Assembly (NCBI GenBank): GCA_937895315.1
Contig: CALAWM010000094.1
Coordinates: forward strand, 1-7,762
DNA: 7,762 nucleotides
From: an uncultured Caryophanales bacterium
GTDB taxonomy: Bacteria; Bacillota_I; Bacilli_A; RFN20; CAG-826
Direction of reading: 5' to 3'
Below, piece by piece: positions 6,720 through 7,762 of the stretch. A program made the translations under genes and the position numbers. The notes beneath the pieces were generated by a model, which had not been told where the DNA came from, did not search any database, and was given only the letters and a program-made list of their open reading frames with translations. Every line of letters begins with the position of its first letter. The stretch's first letter is position 1.

Positions 6720-6753
6720 CAAAAAAGCCATGGAACATCTTATTCCATGGCTT
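6720..6753 (-). terminator. intrinsic terminator of the four-Cys protein gene
   Basis: AAGCCATGGAA (6725-6735) and TTCCATGGCTT (6743-6753) form a perfect 11-bp stem with a 7-base loop. Read leftward, the stem is followed by the U tract TTTTTTGTTT, a classic rho-independent terminator. It stands about 130 bases beyond the stop at 6884-6886, so the repeat array at 6791-6884 is transcribed as 3' untranslated RNA. Confidence 0.88.
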
Positions 6754-6790
6754 ACTTTGCTAATGGCAACGTTACACAATTTTAATACAA

Positions 6791-6884
6791 TTGCATACCC
6801 CTACCTGAAATTTGCATACCATTAGGATATTTTTGCATACCCCAAGAGCAAAAATGCATACCCTAGAGGTAGTTTGCATACCCC
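6791..6884. repeat. array of five phased GCATACC direct repeats (iteron-like)
   Basis: The core GCATACC begins at 6793, 6814, 6835, 6856 and 6876, a spacing of 21, 21, 21 and 20 bases. Copies 1, 3 and 5 are GCATACCCC, copy 4 is GCATACCCT and copy 2 GCATACCAT; upstream bases are usually T-rich (TTT or ATT), while the spacers otherwise differ. The last copy touches the stop codon of the leftward four-Cys gene. A period of two helical turns puts all copies on one face of the DNA, as in plasmid iterons, multi-site operators or the multiple transposase-binding repeats at IS21-family ends. No rep or istA/istB gene is present here, so the function is unassigned. Confidence 0.85.
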
Positions 6885-7561
6885 TATTTTTTATCTTTAA
6901 GAAACTCTTTCATACTCTTGCGTAATCTTCTTAATTCGCTTGGGTGTCTAACACAATTAATTCTACTACAAGAATCATATAAATAACAACTTTCACAAAT
7001 AATTTGATTTAAAGTTTGTTCTAATAATTCATCATCTGTAGGAAGTTGATACTTTTCAATTTTCTTTACGCTTTGTGGATTTCGTAAACCAAACTCTAGC
7101 TTCTTACCATTACTTGTTTTTACATAACGATAAGCTTCTGCAAAAAACGAAATACAATCACCTTTTTCTAATTTACCAAAACCCTCTGCAGGCATCCAAA
7201 CGTGATCTTCTTTACCTTCAAACATAAGCCCATCTGGATACATACCATCAACATAAATTCTTTTGAAGCAAATAGTACCTTTACCAAAAGTCTCAACCTC
7301 ACCTTTGAATTCAATAGGACTATAATAATAGCAAAGCATAAACGAACCACGATAATCTTTACCAGTTTGTATTTGAATATCAATGAAATCTGGATACGTT
7401 AGCTTTTCAGCACCCACAATATCCTTCATAGCATTCTCATCAAAATTTAAAAGACCAACATCATAATCTTGGAACGATTCTTTACTTCCATAGTGAGCAT
7501 TAATGCAATCGTAAAATTCTGTTCCTTCGTACTTCTTAAGTAATTCTTCTTTTGTTTTCAT
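6884..7561 (-). CDS. protein of unknown function with C-terminal four-cysteine cluster
   Basis: I do not recognise the family. The 225-residue soluble protein has no signal peptide or membrane segment. A charged N-terminal region (1-60) is followed by a beta-rich middle (about 60-168) with GKEDHVWMPAEGFGKL (116-131), GDCISFFAEAYRYVK (134-148) and GLRNPQSVKKI, which looks like a small beta-barrel such as an OB fold (inference). At the end lie C189-x2-C192-x5-C198-x4-C203, suited to binding Zn or an Fe-S cluster, and a basic tail rich in Arg/Lys (205-225). Such an arrangement would suit nucleic-acid binding, but that is speculation. The start at 7561 is fixed by GGAGG eight bases upstream; an in-frame ATG at 7591 lacks one. 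It is AT-rich, has its own extended -10 promoter, and its stop abuts the phased repeat array. Confidence 0.75.
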   Translation of the reverse strand: MKTKEELLKKYEGTEFYDCINAHYGSKESFQDYDVGLLNFDENAMKDIVGAEKLTYPDFIDIQIQTGKDYRGSFMLCYYYSPIEFKGEVETFGKGTICFKRIYVDGMYPDGLMFEGKEDHVWMPAEGFGKLEKGDCISFFAEAYRYVKTSNGKKLEFGLRNPQSVKKIEKYQLPTDDELLEQTLNQIICESCYLYDSCSRINCVRHPSELRRLRKSMKEFLKDKK

Positions 7562-7569
7562 TTTTCTTT

Positions 7570-7574
7570 CCTCC
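7570..7574 (-). promoter_or_regulatory. ribosome binding site of the four-Cys protein gene
   Basis: Minus strand GGAGG with an 8-base spacer to the ATG at 7561. It lies inside the longer reading frame that begins at 7591 and therefore argues for the shorter, 225-residue protein. Confidence 0.85.
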
Positions 7575-7636
7575 ATTAATAAGTGCCACATCCTGTGTGA
7601 CCTGACATGTTAATAAAGGACCTAATATCGTAATAT

Positions 7637-7645
7637 ATTATATCA
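7637..7645 (-). promoter_or_regulatory. extended -10 promoter of the four-Cys protein gene
   Basis: Minus strand TGATATAAT: a perfect -10 (7642-7637) preceded by TG in the extended position. No recognisable TTGACA lies 16-18 bases upstream. Transcription from about 7630 would give a leader of roughly 70 bases containing the weak CACA/TGTG hairpin near 7583-7593. Confidence 0.6.
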
Positions 7646-7687
7646 CAAAAATATCAAAATTTCTACTGTTTGCACATATTAAAACAA

Positions 7688-7762
7688 TTAAAAAACTCCA
7701 CTTTCGTTGGGTGGGAGCCTCACCTGATTAACTGCCATAATCTGCGTACAGTTATCTATTAC
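7688..7762 (-). CDS. possible 3' end of a gene entering from the right (partial)
   Basis: One minus-strand frame is open from the edge of the window to TAA at 7690-7688 and ends in NQVRLPPNESGVF; the other two frames have stops within the first 12 bases. The open frame runs straight through the terminator stem and into its U tract, which is unusual for a real gene end but not unknown. I cannot recognise a family from 24 residues. The stretch may equally be untranslated RNA. Confidence 0.2.
   Translation of the reverse strand, partial: VIDNCTQIMAVNQVRLPPNESGVF
7690..7717 (-). terminator. intrinsic terminator of a transcript entering from the right
   Basis: On the minus strand CTCCCAC (7717-7711) pairs with GTGGAG (7701-7696) with one bulged C and loop CCAACGAAA, followed by TTTTTT (7695-7690) and AATTG. 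It would end a leftward gene lying mostly beyond 7762 and separate it from the promoter at 7637-7645. Confidence 0.7.

Noticed and set aside
6603..6785. A 60-codon plus-strand frame across the ATPase promoter and the terminator.
   Set aside because: It covers a promoter, a symmetric hairpin and a terminator on the other strand, has no ribosome binding site, and its product has no recognisable features.
6772..6879. A 35-codon minus-strand frame through the repeat array, with Cys recurring every seven residues (GVC/MVC pattern).
   Set aside because: A 21-base period keeps any frame open and automatically gives a heptad repeat. There is no usable ribosome binding site (AGGGG is only two bases before the ATG), and the 20-base last interval and variable spacers show selection on DNA spacing, not on the peptide.
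6791..6884. Reading the five repeats as a CRISPR array.
   Set aside because: The repeated part is only 7-9 bases and the gaps about 12-14 bases, far shorter than CRISPR repeats and spacers, and no cas gene is present.

Overview
The window reads as chromosomal DNA of a low-GC Gram-positive bacterium (Bacillota/Mycoplasmatota side, for example an Acholeplasma-, Izemoplasma-, RF39- or Erysipelotrichales-like lineage; the exact group is inference). TGA is used as a stop (ends of the first gene and of the ATPase gene) and Trp is TGG, so this is the standard bacterial code and not that of Mycoplasma or Spiroplasma. Exported proteins carry lipoboxes, ribosome binding sites are AGGAGG-like, and sigma-A-type -10/-35 boxes are visible.

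Region 1 (1-3870) is one rightward operon. After a short leader with a GC-rich palindrome come a CysQ-type 3'(2'),5'-bisphosphate nucleotidase and two tandem, diverged UshA-like 5'-nucleotidase lipoproteins. The first two genes overlap by 4 bases, the second and third are 2 bases apart, and a bidirectional hairpin terminator closes the operon. The set points to nucleotide/phosphate salvage: surface enzymes dephosphorylate external nucleotides and CysQ clears pAp inside the cell.

Region 2 (3869-5254) has a short Nfu-type Fe-S scaffold gene (leftward, apparently leaderless) and a YqjM/NamA-type old yellow enzyme (rightward). They diverge from a short intergenic region holding a perfect 8+8 palindrome. 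An AT-rich gap (5255-5335) ends this part.

Region 3 (5336-7762) is visibly more AT-rich and looks accessory. All its genes run leftward: an AAA ATPase with a DUF4143 C-terminus, driven by a near-consensus promoter with a long 5' hairpin, and an unrecognised 225-aa protein with a C-terminal four-cysteine cluster. Between them is the most unusual element of the window: five direct repeats with core GCATACC, starting every 21, 21, 21 and 20 bases (two helical turns), directly behind the stop codon of the four-Cys gene and before its terminator. Another leftward terminator near 7690-7717 ends a transcript entering from beyond the right edge. I see no tRNA, rRNA, CRISPR array, transposase or complete mobile element.
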